This document shows positions 54,231-64,000 of a DNA stretch of 64,000 bases, piece by piece. The position numbers were made by a program, and so were the translations under genes. Under the pieces are notes generated by a model that was not told the origin of the DNA, made no database searches, and worked only from the letters and a program-made list of their open reading frames with translations. The stretch is from Takakia lepidozioides (taxonomy: Eukaryota > Streptophyta > Takakiopsida > Takakiales > Takakiaceae). Position 1 is the first letter of the stretch; every line of letters starts with the position of its first letter. The DNA is taken from contig CM060732.1 in the NCBI GenBank assembly GCA_030704615.1, forward strand, positions 22,754,001-22,818,000, in the 5' to 3' direction.

Positions 54231-57200
54231 ATGGCGGAAAACCCGAGCGCTACAGTGTACTGCCCTCCTCACGAGCATAGAGCTTCATTTCCGTGCAGAG
54301 GGGACATCTGCCGGGTGATGGAGAAATATCTGTGCGTTCGATACCACCTGAAACCGGGGCCGGTTTTTTTGGAGGAGGAAAGGAAGGACTCAACGGCCTT
54401 GTTGTCGAGAGTATTGTTGTGCTCCACGATGATTTCGGCGATGGCAGGGAATGGCGAGTTCCACCATCGGACAGCGTCATATATAGGGCTGTTGGGGACT
54501 TCATTTGCCTGCCAAATGCACCTTCTATCCTGGCGCCTTCCACGAAACAATCCGCGAATCAGAGAGTGGCTACCTCAACGAGAGAAGTCTGCAACGAAGT
54601 AAATCCAGAGCCGAACCCATCCATGAAGACGAGCGAGAACCGGGTTGTTCACAACCTGTCCCGACTCAAACGAGGTCATGGAAGTTCCGAGGTCATCCTG
54701 GAGGTCAGGCAAGTCCTCAATGGACGTCAGTGGAGGAGGGAGTCATATTCCCAGCACGAGCACCGCAGTTCGATCTATTCTTGAAATTCTGCGAGGGCTT
54801 CACCTGGAGGGACACCGGTCGGAGCTGGCCGGGCTGGACTACAACAAGTTCGCAATTAAATCGGTTACATGCCTTCCCGCCGACATCGATGGTAATATCT
54901 TCTTTGAGTTCCCTCCTCGGGCGGACTACTCGAGGGTGTCCGGAATGTTGACAGATATGGATAGAAAACATGACGGTCATCCTTGGTGCGTTACCAAAAC
55001 CACCAGCATGAAGATGCTCGATGGTGTGCCGGTGCGCTACGTTGTTTGTGCGGGCGCGTTGCGGTGTTTCTCCCCAACTTGCTTCCACTTTAAATCCAGA
55101 GGTCACAGGAACGAGACCGATTGGACAGGCACAGCTCATCAACCATTTCGAGCTCAGGAGAAGGTTCCGAACTCCACATTTGAGTGTGCGCATTGCAAAG
55201 AACCACCACACTGCATGTCTGTTTGTAATGCCAAGCAGTTCTATGTGTTGCACCGTTTCCCTGACCTCACCCGAGCTTGCATACACGTTGGTTCCCATTG
55301 TCACAAATTGGCGAGGGGGAACTCGCGGGAGGCTGCCCACGAAGTAGAGCAGCTCGTTCAGGAGGAGGTTAAGTTTAGACCGGGTGCCAAACCCAAACAG
55401 ATACAGCTCCAAGCCGCCCATAAGATGGCATTGGCCAGACTTATGTCGGAAGACGGCTCCGATAGAGTTCCTCTCGATGAGAAGGAAATGGAGGCATTGT
55501 TGGAGTCGGTGTCCCACGTATGTTCACCGAATGTCCGAAACCACATTGTCTCATGCAAACAGAAAATTGGGCGTGGCTCGGATATGCACTCCATTCTGGA
55601 GGTGAAGCGACGATGTGGATATGACTACATTCATGGAAGTAGGTTTCCAGGACAAGGGACTGAGGTAGATTGTTGTTTCGTATTCAAAATGTCCACGTGT
55701 GGACCTGGCAGCGGCGTCGAACTGGTCGACAGGATGGCGAGTGGGGACTTGTCAAACAGTTGGGTCATGTTCGACCATATCAAGCGAATTACAAATCACC
55801 AGTGGGTGACAATGGGTGCACATGTCTACGACACCCACTGCAGGATGCTAATGACAATTGCTATTTGTGAGATGAAAGGAGAGGACACACAATCGGAGAT
55901 GCTTCTTTGGCAGGGAATAAACGAACAGATGGCCAAGGCGGGATTGCCCCCTCCCAATTTCCGTGGTTTCATGGCGGACAACGCACAAGCAAATTGGGTT
56001 GCCATCCGAAGGGTGTACGGGCAAGACCCCAATGTTCCCATGGAAGGCAAGGAGAGATCTTGTGGGTTCCATTTTCTGCAGAGCCTTTCGCAGTACACAA
56101 CCAGGCTCGTGGCGCCAGATTTCAGAGAGGAGCACCGTTCCATGTGCCTTGCGTGGAAGCGCGCTCCCACCTTGGATGATGCAGAGACACAGTTTGCATG
56201 TATACGGGCTTGGTGGACATCGTCAGGTGCTGTAAGGAAATCAGACGAGGGAACAATGGTCAGTTGGCTAGCATGGTGGCATTATCATTTCCTCCAGTTC
56301 GGCGACTATATGCGGGAGGTGAGTTGCACGAATTCGCGTCCCGTTGAATATTATTCTTGGCCATATTTGTAACTTGCTTGTAACCTCAACATGTGCTTGT
56401 GCAGGAAATGTGTCTCGACTCCGACACCGACATCCCACGACAAACATGGCCGAATCAGTGCACTCTTCCTGGCGGCCTCCTCTACGGCGCATCTGGAGGA
56501 CATCCTCACTGCCACAACGGAGGACATTGTGAGGTCAATTATGCAGCAATGCAGGTACAACGAGTTCTTGAAAGGGAAACAGTGGGGCTTGGGCCCGGAC
56601 AGGCAGGAAATGCTGATGCGGACTGCCTCTAGATCGAAGAATCCTCGGAAGTGGGCGGCGGCCTTGCGAGAGGGCCTTTGGGACACGCCATTGCTGCGAA
56701 GAGGCCAACATTTGGAAGGAGATGTTCATACCCGTCCAGTGAGACGAAGACTTGACGAGGCACCTGGCGGAGAAGATGATTCATGGCGAGCTGACAAGAA
56801 TATTCGCACGCTCCCTCGTGGTCCGGTGATGTTGCCCGAGGAGGTCTCGTCGAGCACCGCAAGTCTTGCACGTTCAAGATCGCCATCTCCTTTGAGCACA
56901 GGGCGCGTGCCCCGACAACATAACGAGCCATCTGTAGTAAAGCAGTACAACATTCCCATTGTGGAGACAAGAGTGTCGGAGTCACAAAATCTGTCGCTGA
57001 AACAAGGTGCAGGTACAGCACCATGTGGGTTCCTCCGAATCATCTCACCACAGCGTGCTCGCCCAAGTACGGGATTCAGGGAGTGCCGGAGCCTCCGGGC
57101 GTCTGGCCTGTTGCACCGAGTTGCAGCCTCTCTCAGAATGAGGCGGATGCTCTATCTGCAGCAGGATTTCGAATGGTGCAACGCACAGACATCCCGGCCC

Positions 57201-57676
57201 ACGCATTTCCGGTTCCTCAGACCCAGCCATTGCAGACTGCTCGGTCCAGTAGAGACGGATTGGACAATTCTGCACATCCCACAATGCAATTCGGAAGAGT
57301 GAAGAGACGACACCCTCCCAACAAGTTGAATGAGACTCGGATTGCCAATGCTCTTGGGATGGCTTGCACTATTCAGAGCTCCGTGGACGTACCCCCACCC
57401 GGCCTTGGGCGTGTGTATCGGATGGCAACGGCCGGCTCGGCTGTACGCGACGATGTATACACAATTACGATTGGAGTGGAGCCGACTTGCAATTGTACGG
57501 ACTTCTTGTTGATGGAAGCAAAGAAGGGTTCGAAGTATTATCCGTGCAAGCATCTGTATTACATTTACCTGAAGAGGTTGAGGATGAACGTGACTATTGA
57601 TGACTTTATTCATGCACCGGCGTTGAGCGTGAACGAGCTGCACAAACTCCTCCTTAGGGATTCCAGAAATCATTGA
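54231..57676 (+). pseudogene. Mutator-like transposase, transposon C (frameshifted)
   Basis: Homologous throughout to 37386-40987. Start MAENPSATVY at 54231. One-base shifts near 54390, 54640 and 56440 break the frame. 54645-56318 is open and carries the zinc cluster (RKHDGHPWCVTK, CFSPTCFHF, CAHCKEPP), WVMFDHIKR, FRGFMADNAQANW and CGFHFLQSL. Exon 2 begins near 56405 after GTGCAG. The last exon ends with the SWIM finger CNCTDF...YYPCKHLYYIYLKRL. Separated from the ParB-like gene by the palindrome arrays. Confidence 0.85.
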
Positions 57677-57829
57677 TGGGGCAAAGGGAATCCTCCATAT
57701 GGATATTTTCAATTGCATTTTGCTGTATCAGATTTTTTTTTGCAGTGTAATGAAATGCACCCCAAAACTCCTGGAATGAGGCAATATTCCATTCAAACTG
57801 AGATCCAACAGAAGCAGTTGTGGGGCCAT

Positions 57830-58275
57830 TTCTGGAAAAATGGCGCCGAATTTCTCTTTTTGGGGCCGAAAACTGGCTAAGTCCCAACATGCACTGGTAC
57901 TTGTGTTTGGGAAAATGGCGCCAAATTTCTCTTTTTTGGGCCGAAAACTGGCTAAGTCCCAACATGCACTGGTACCGTGTCTGGAAAAATGGCGCCGAAC
58001 TTCTCTTTTTTGGGCCGAAAACTGGCTAAGTCCCAACATGCATTGGTACAGTGTCTGGAAAAATGGAGCCGAATTTCCCTATTTTGCGCCGAAAACTGGC
58101 TAAGTCCGAACATGCACTGGAAAAATGGCGCCAAATTACCTGTCATGAGGGGACCTATAGCCGCGGAATTCGGCACCATTTTTCGCCAGAGAGACCTATT
58201 ACCGCGAAATACGTCGACGTTTTTTCAGGTTACGGACCCTATTACCGCGAAATTCGGCGCCATATTTGCACATGT
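57830..58275 (+). repeat. Right-end direct repeats of transposon C
   Basis: Four to five repeats of about 72 bp: AAAATGGCGCCGAATTTCTC, a GGGCCGAAAACTGGCTAAGTCC block, then AACATGCA(C/T)TGG. Further single GGCGCC/GGCACC sites lie near 58170 and 58257. They are half-palindromes placed like the right-end repeats of transposon A. No gene seen. Confidence 0.88.
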
Positions 58276-58510
58276 CGCTGGGAATTGACATGAGCGGAAG
58301 ACGAAATATCATGAGCACAACTGTCAAAACTACAATTTTCCCTTCAAGGTGCCGAATAATATATTTGTTTTTCCTGACACATTGCATTAAATTAATGTTT
58401 TTATTGTTTTTTTATTGTTTTTTATTTTCGAAATTTGTACTTCTGCTCATGAAAACCGATTGTCTTACTACTCCGCTCATGCCGCTCATGCTCATGAAAT
58501 AGCTAACCTC
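58276..58510 (-). repeat. Right CATGAGC cluster and terminal inverted repeat (C)
   Basis: Scattered CATGAGC and GCTCATG words with AT-rich DNA, ending in the terminus at 58490-58510. Confidence 0.75.
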
Positions 58511-58519
58511 GTTCCTTCT
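58511..58519. repeat. Target site duplication, right (transposon C)
   Basis: GTTCCTTCT, exact partner of 48367-48375. The Ty3-X protease linker resumes here. Confidence 0.88.
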
Positions 58520-58697
58520 CATCTCTCCAAGCCTCATCATCTTCAGGCATATCACTGCCACCTTCATTATCAACATCTTCCTCAACTACTGAAGGTATTA
58601 GTTTGGCTTTGCTTCTTGTTACTATCATTGTACTTACTTCTGGTACAACACATGGCCTAACCATGTGAGCTGCCACCACTGGGCCCTCATTCATAGG
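58511..58697 (-). pseudogene. Ty3-X gag/protease linker, 5' part of copy 3
   Basis: Minus-strand frame NEGPVVAAHMVRPCVVPEVS with acidic linker, continuous with 48375 across transposon C. It ends at CCTA (minus strand), where the 358-bp LTR begins. The gag half is missing here and a matching half is found at 1-249. Confidence 0.82.
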
Positions 58698-59055
58698 TGT
58701 CAAGTTAAATAAGCACAATGTGAAAACAGCTAGAATAAAACTAGTTATTTGTATTTAACACTTGGATTTAGGTCAAGTGTTAAATCAGGTGTCAAGTTTA
58801 GTTTGACACCTGGTCCGTCTTATCTTCACGAGAGCGGCAGTCGCGCGGCTCATCTCTCTCGAGTTGAGCCTGCGCGACCGAGCTCCTGCATGTGTTTAGG
58901 TTTGAGTGTGCTTATGTAGGGGTACAGGTTGTTGTGGGGTGGAGTCCCCATAGCTTGGGGTGCCCCTGGCTCGACTTCTGTTTCAATGAGGGATAACGAT
59001 GGATTTTATATTTCTTGTGTTGGGAGTGTGTGTCCTTTTTTTAGCTTGTTTATCA
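58698..59055 (+). mobile_element. LTR (unit B), 358 bp
   Basis: TGTCAAG...TTTATCA, the same 358-bp length as 336-693 on the other strand. Preceded by TAGG (58694-58697). It could be the 5' LTR of the plus-strand element whose gag lies at 61215-64000, but I see no clear primer-binding site after it. Confidence 0.6.
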
Positions 59056-61214
59056 CTCGAGAGAGATGACGCTTGCATCTGTGAGTGCCAGAGGTGAGTT
59101 TAGTTTTAAGCACTTGTGGTTTTGGTTTTAGAAGTGAGAGAAGAAAATTATGGTAGATTATGTTTGTGACAAGGCTGGTGGAGCAGCAGGATGATGCGCA
59201 AATGTAAGGAAGACTATGTTTGTTGGTAGCTGCTGACAACCGTAACCCTGTCCCTGGACTTCTTCTCCGGAGGTGGAAGACTGTATGCAGCATGCATGCA
59301 AGAGTGTGGTTGTGACAAGGGAACAAACGCTTGCGGTTGAATAGTTGTTACAAGTTGGGCACTCGGTGCGTCGCTATAACTGCAACTATACAGGAGCACC
59401 GCGAGAGGCAGATTGCTCTACAGCCTTTGCTGTACTTGGTCAGTCCAATGGTGACAAATCCAGACCTTGTTAAAGCAACATAGACAGAGAAGCGATTTAT
59501 AGAAAGAAGGTGAGGAGCAGTGAAGAGTGTACGGGAAAGGGAGCCCTGGCAGCCATGGCATAGCATCGTGCTCCGCACCACGGGTTATCTCGAAAGAATC
59601 GATGAAGAGTAACGATGCGAAAAGCCCGCTTACAGTGTTGAAAATATTCAACACAACCTGCGGATTATCTACCTGAGTGCTTCTGAAGCTGCATGGATTA
59701 AGCTTCTTCAACACAGCCAATGAAGTGTTCGTTATATGACAGTTATGACCAAGGAAGTGAGGAAATGCCTCATCTGCTCAGCTCAAGCTTTCCCGCTCTA
59801 CAAGCTCCACGCTCAAGCTCTCGCTCCACGCTATAGCAGACATGGTGGGGAAGGGATGCACTCGGCTTTGTGGTAGCTGAAGCCAAGAGACAGGGAAAAC
59901 GATTGATACTCACCTTCACCAATAATTATTCTATCTTCGGTGGAAGACGCAATATGTGCAATGGGCGAGCCAGTATGCTGGTATTCATCTGAATTCGGAG
60001 GATGGCGGCGTATGTGAAGAACTGGGATTCTAACCATGTGTTGGAGCTGCAGGGAGGTAGCGTGGTGGCGTAGGGTCGCAAGCACGGGGTCGGGGACATT
60101 GGCTGGTAGGACAGCAACGGCAGTGGTAGCGCCGGCCGGGTAGAAGGCTGAACTGAAATGCTTGGTGTCAGTTGGAATGACCAGCAACCTTTCCCTCCAG
60201 CAAGTCCACCCAACATAGCTCAAAGACAGAGGAGACCTGTGACCGAGATATGGAGTGAGTGGTTATCCAACCTTGAAGTTTGTGGCCAGTCTGAATGCTG
60301 TTGCTGCCCAACTTGGCCAGACACTCGGTACACTCCCACATTTGCTCACGCCACAACGCAGACATTTTGGTTCTGTAGGCACGACATAATGACCTGCGTA
60401 TTTGGCCAGGGAACATTGCAGACAAGTCCAACGGGGATGTTGCGGTGGATCAGTATACCGCTAGCGGGTATGCTTCTACATTGAACATGATCGCTACCTG
60501 AATTGAGATAGTGCCTTGCCCTATCGGAGTATGCAGACCTATGCTCCAAGCTTCAACTAAATGACGAAGCTGATCTGGTTACTCTCTACTCTGTGGATAG
60601 TCCAACACAGTTGCTTTTGTCAATAAGCTCCTTCACCACTTCCACATTTGACACTAGGTCCGAAGATTGTCTGAAGAGAGAGCAAGTGCAGATGGCAGCT
60701 GCCCACCAGGTTCTGACAGAGTATCATCAGGGCTTGTCCCTGCATTAGGGATGGCTCAAGTGCTTGCATCACGGGAAACAGATGCCTGACGCTGCACAGG
60801 CCATCACCATCGCCATAGCCATACACCCGAGCTCGAGAGTCGTCGCTGGAGCAAAGCAGCTCACTAAGCGAGCAAGTTTGTGGTGCACCTGTAACCACAA
60901 ATGAAACCTGGGAACGGTTCTTAATGGCGGGAACGTTTTGGTGTTAAAAAAAAAAAAAAACTTTGATATAATTTAAATGATTTAGAGCCTGGTTGGTCAT
61001 AACTTTGTCAAATGGACTCCGTTTGACTCAGTTTTTGGGTGGATAGCTGCAGAAAGGGGAAATCTACATATCTACACCCGGTTTTTGTTTTGGGGACTCT
61101 GCTAAAAATCTGTTGAATTTTTAGAGTGTGAGTGTGCTATGAAAGATCCACAATTCTGTGTCCAGAATCTGTTATGGTCTACATGAGACATAAATCTGTG
61201 GATGTACTCCTTGC
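59056..61214. other. About 2.1 kb without a recognised gene
   Basis: Only short frames without motifs. A run of 15 A lies at 60946-60960. A ~50-bp stretch near 60363-60415 resembles the transposase gene at 40330-40385. This may be a retrotransposon leader region or inserted debris. Confidence 0.4.
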
Positions 61215-61964
61215 ATGGCTGGGGGAAATGAGGACGTAATTGAAGGGCAGGTCTCTTCTCTTAGCCTGTGCACACAAGGGGACAGGATTTATGTTTCCCA
61301 AGGAACTCAGACTGATTTGAGTGGAGAACAGTTGGACGAGTTGATTGCTTACTGGGAGTCAGGCATTAGCAGTAGACAACAGACTGCTGTAGTTGGCATT
61401 GAGGGCCTCAATATCGCCTTGGACAGTCAGAACTCTGTTGGAGCCAGCAGTTCTGCAGCTGTAGGTGAAATACCAAAGTGGGTGAAAGCTAGGCTTGGAA
61501 CACAGCCAAAGACAGCCCCGGGGACCAAGGTGTTCAGCCACAAGGCCGTGGTGTACTGGAGCAGAGGAGCAGGAGCTACACAAGTTTGTGCAATCAGACA
61601 TGGTTGCAGCCGGATACGCTCTGCACAGGGCAACCACGAGCGGGGGTTCATCAGCAATGACATGTTTGTTGTGCGTGAAGGAGATGCAGTCATTCGCAAT
61701 GAGGACACCCGCAACCGTCTCAAAGCTTTCGAGTTGAGAGACTATCAGACCCTACCTTTGTTTTCTTTAGTGTTCAGTGAGCGGGAGATAGGGGAGTATT
61801 GCTTTGTCTCTACCTGGCAGAAAGAGGAGGAGGGTTGGTTAGAGCGAGCTACTGTAGCTTGGGACAAGGTTAGTGGCAGGTTTCTGGACATAGATATACC
61901 TCCTACACCTTACCATCATGCAGAGCGAGGCACTTTGAGAGAAGTCTGGCAGTTGATAGCATAG
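61215..61964 (+). CDS. Unknown 249-residue ORF upstream of gag
   Basis: Open frame MAGGNEDVIEG to VWQLIA, charged and without Cys-His knuckles, signal peptide or membrane segments. I do not recognise it. It lies 0.5 kb before a gag gene on the same strand and may be a leader ORF of the same retroelement. Base composition resembles the gag downstream. Confidence 0.45.
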   Translation: MAGGNEDVIEGQVSSLSLCTQGDRIYVSQGTQTDLSGEQLDELIAYWESGISSRQQTAVVGIEGLNIALDSQNSVGASSSAAVGEIPKWVKARLGTQPKTAPGTKVFSHKAVVYWSRGAGATQVCAIRHGCSRIRSAQGNHERGFISNDMFVVREGDAVIRNEDTRNRLKAFELRDYQTLPLFSLVFSEREIGEYCFVSTWQKEEEGWLERATVAWDKVSGRFLDIDIPPTPYHHAERGTLREVWQLIA

Positions 61965-62269
61965 ATCAGGATTAGATCTTGCTTGGTCGGGCTTCTATTC
62001 TTCCCCTCCATCTCTGTACTATTTTCATTACCTTGTACTTGTAGTTGCCAAAGCCTCTCTTGGTGGAGGCCAGTCAGTCCGGGGTTTTGGGCTGGGCTAT
62101 TCTGCAGGATCAGCATTGCAGCTGGATTTTGGTGTGGGGGTGTTGATGTTTTGATTTCTTGTGTTTGGATCCCCCCCAACACCTGCATGCTTGACTGTGC
62201 GCCATGTTGGTTTTGTGTGGGCGCTTGCTTTCATAGGGATTAGGCCGGATTTGATCACCGGTCAATCCT

Positions 62270-62375
62270 AGAGTATGCTGTCGGTGGTGAGGCTGGAGTG
62301 ATGACCAGCAAGACCACCAGTGTTTCTTCTATGGTGAGGCTGGGTTGATGACCAGCCAACCATAGGAGTTCTTGC
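62270..62375 (+). repeat. Short direct repeat GGTGAGGCTGG...GATGACCAGC
   Basis: Two copies of about 45 bp (near 62286 and 62331) between the upstream ORF and gag. Confidence 0.6.
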
Positions 62376-62483
62376 GGTGGATGCAGGTGCAGGTGCCCTG
62401 AGCCATTGGGATATGACCCTTAAACTGCAACAGGTGCCCACCCGTGTCACTATTAGATTAGTACTAGAGCCTTATAGTGTCAC

Positions 62484-64000
62484 GTGGAGGAGGTGCACAT
62501 TGTGAGTGTCATTACGGAGTTACCCAAGGGTTTTGAGGGGAGTACGGCTACAGGCAGTAACAGTGAGAGTGGGTTCACAAGACGAGGTATTCGGTTCAGA
62601 CCACCTTCACCGCCACCCTCAATTACTGTAGAGTCAGACACAGACTCGGAGGCTTCATCAACAGGTGTGCACTTTCATTCGCCATTGTTGTGGGACGACA
62701 TGGAGGAGATGTATGGAGCTACCAAGGGGCCTCGTAGGTACTCTGGAGCTGTGGGCACAATCGAGTTGGATGACTTTATCCAGGAGTTGACAGCTGGTGT
62801 GATTTGCAGCAGATGCGCAATCCACAGCTATTCACCCCATTCATGGCGTGGAAGGGACTGTTCCAGCATTTGGAAGGCCCGCCTATGGACGATTACCACG
62901 AGTTCAGGCGAGGACATGAAGCAGAGATTGAGGAGTGGAGGATGTATTGGTCACCTGACTACGTCTCCATTACTCGAGGCACGACGCGACCAGTAGCTGC
63001 ATCAGTACCAATAGCTCCCACTGCCAGCACTAGTAGTGGAGCAAGTAGTGCTGGTACTTCTGCAGGTGGTACCAGTTCAAAAGGTGCTACTACTCCTCCT
63101 GCCACGACTACAACACATGTGCCTAGATTCAACCCGGTGGTGGAGTTCTTCCAGGAGTTGCGGAGGAACTACCAAGGTGTACGGACAGAGAAGCTGCGAA
63201 GTTTGCAAGACTTCCAGCGCAAACCCAGTGAGAGCCTGCGAGAGGCGTACACTCGTATGAGGCGCTTGATAAGTGTGACCCAAGGGGTTACTGAAGCTCA
63301 GGCAATCCAGTTTTGGTATGGAATTCTGGACAAGGAGCTCAAGAGAAGGGTGCGAGATGCAACCCTGTTACAAGCAGCCCAACCCACATTAGCAGATGTG
63401 TTTCTGCTGGCTGAGCGGATTGAGCTCAACATGGTGGAGGAGCGAGTTGTTACAATTGGATTTGGCAAGGACATGCCTGCACGGGGCACAGCTGTCAGCC
63501 CACAGGCACAAGGGACTGCCCAACAGCGTGGTCAGGGGGGCAAGGTTGCCCAGCCCAAGTTCCATGGAGCTTACAGGGGACCTCAGGTGCAGAGGCCCGT
63601 GGCATCTTTTGCAGGCCAACAGCAACCAGGGGTGATATGTTGGACATGTGGAGGACCCCATGTCAAGAGAGATTGCCCAGAGAGTGGCAGAAGGCCGGCA
63701 CAAGCACAGCCTGCACAGTTGCAGTGTGGGCATTGTGGCAAGTATGGGCATGGAGATGCCCAGTGTTATGACTTGCATCCTGAGTTGCGCCCAGGCCAGT
63801 TCCAAGGGAACAATGGTGGCCGGGGGCGAGGTGGACCAGCCCAAAGAGGACGAGGTGGTCGGGCACGAGGTGCAGGCCAAGGGCAAGCTCCACATGGCCA
63901 AGGACGCGGAGGTCAGGGTGTTGACCAAGGCATGGCCAATCGGCTTCAGCAGCTAGAGCAGAGGCTCGCTGCCATGGCTATAGCTCAGGCGGTACCGGCT
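62484..64000 (+). pseudogene. Ty3/gypsy gag, second family, runs off the window
   Basis: The first frame (62484 to about 62800) holds a Pro/Ser-rich N-terminus and LDDFIQELTAG. A one-base shift near 62800 moves to the frame containing FMAWKGLFQHL. A Ser/Thr/Gly-rich linker follows, then the retrotransposon gag domain (VVEFFQELRRNYQGV, LRSLQDFQRKPSESLREAY, AIQFWYGILD). Two knuckles come next: CWTCGGPHVKRDC (one residue short) and CGHCGKYGHGDAQC. A Gly/Arg/Gln-rich stretch and a final heptad-like segment (ANRLQQLEQRLAAMA) reach the window end. This Gag is unlike that of Ty3-X. It may belong with the PHD-integrase pol at 1041-2879 but this cannot be shown here. Confidence 0.8.

Larger units (their letters stand above)
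48376..58510. mobile_element. Transposon C: Mutator-like with transposase and ParB-like gene
   Basis: A 10135-bp insertion in Ty3-X copy 3. Target GTTCCTTCT is duplicated at 48367-48375 and 58511-58519, and occurs once in copies 1 and 2. Termini 48376-48396 and 58490-58510 share the CTATTTCATGAGC core with A and B, followed by CATGAGC words. Contents: ParB-like gene lacking its methyltransferase part (minus), two palindrome arrays, transposase (plus), right-end direct repeats. Confidence 0.9.

Noticed and set aside
59056-61214. tRNA or rRNA genes in the unassigned 2 kb
   Set aside because: No cloverleaf with A and B box spacing and no rRNA-like stretch was recognised by eye.

Overview
This is a repeat-dominated stretch of a eukaryotic nuclear genome. 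There are no bacterial operons, and the genes have spliceosomal introns. Nearly every recognisable gene belongs to a transposable element. The Tat/Ogre-like Ty3 elements, with a tRNA-Arg-like primer site and an extra ORF before gag, together with the Mutator-like transposons suggest a plant or streptophyte alga. A charophyte such as Chara would fit, but the species is not identified. No host housekeeping gene was recognised.

Layout. 1-249: end of a Ty3 gag (family 'Ty3-X'). 250-2879: long-terminal-repeat-like sequence and the end of another Ty3/gypsy pol whose integrase carries a C-terminal PHD finger. 2882-3616: LTR relic with a minisatellite. 3617-4586: plus-strand 5' end of Ty3-X, then a 500-N gap. 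5087-19802: minus-strand Ty3-X copy split by transposon A (7152-15893). 19803-25507: transposon B, copy 1, truncated. 25508-30467: second Ty3-X copy. 30468-41838: transposon B, copy 2. 41839-44394: a gag-only LTR element. 44395-48375 and 58511-58697: third Ty3-X copy, split by transposon C (48376-58510). 58698-64000: an LTR, about 2 kb with no recognised gene, then the gag region of a plus-strand retroelement that leaves the window. Ty3-X plus transposon B is present twice as a near-identical direct duplication offset by about 10.7 kb.

The most interesting object is the family of transposons A, B and C. All use terminal inverted repeats like AGGTTTACTATTTCATGAGC with clustered CATGAGC words inside. 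A and C are each flanked by a perfect 9-bp target duplication. B and C carry a Mutator-like transposase (zinc-cluster region, DDE-type core with a CxxH motif, SWIM finger). All three carry a multi-exon gene that starts with a ParB/sulfiredoxin-like motif (WDGNHRLLAW). In A and B it ends with a beta-class N6/N4 DNA-methyltransferase-like domain (motif IV changed to DIPDG, motif I VLDLICGTG in B). A second cargo gene of unknown function is found in A and B. Each family has its own array of palindromes centred on GGCGCC (or GGTGCC/GGCACC), lying in intergenic DNA and in introns of the methyltransferase gene. My inference is that the cargo protein reads the palindromes and marks or protects the element, in the manner of VANDAL anti-silencing proteins and their motifs. 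Nothing here proves this.

Most coding regions are damaged by stops and frameshifts, some of which may be consensus errors because the two ~10.7-kb copies differ mainly in homopolymer length.
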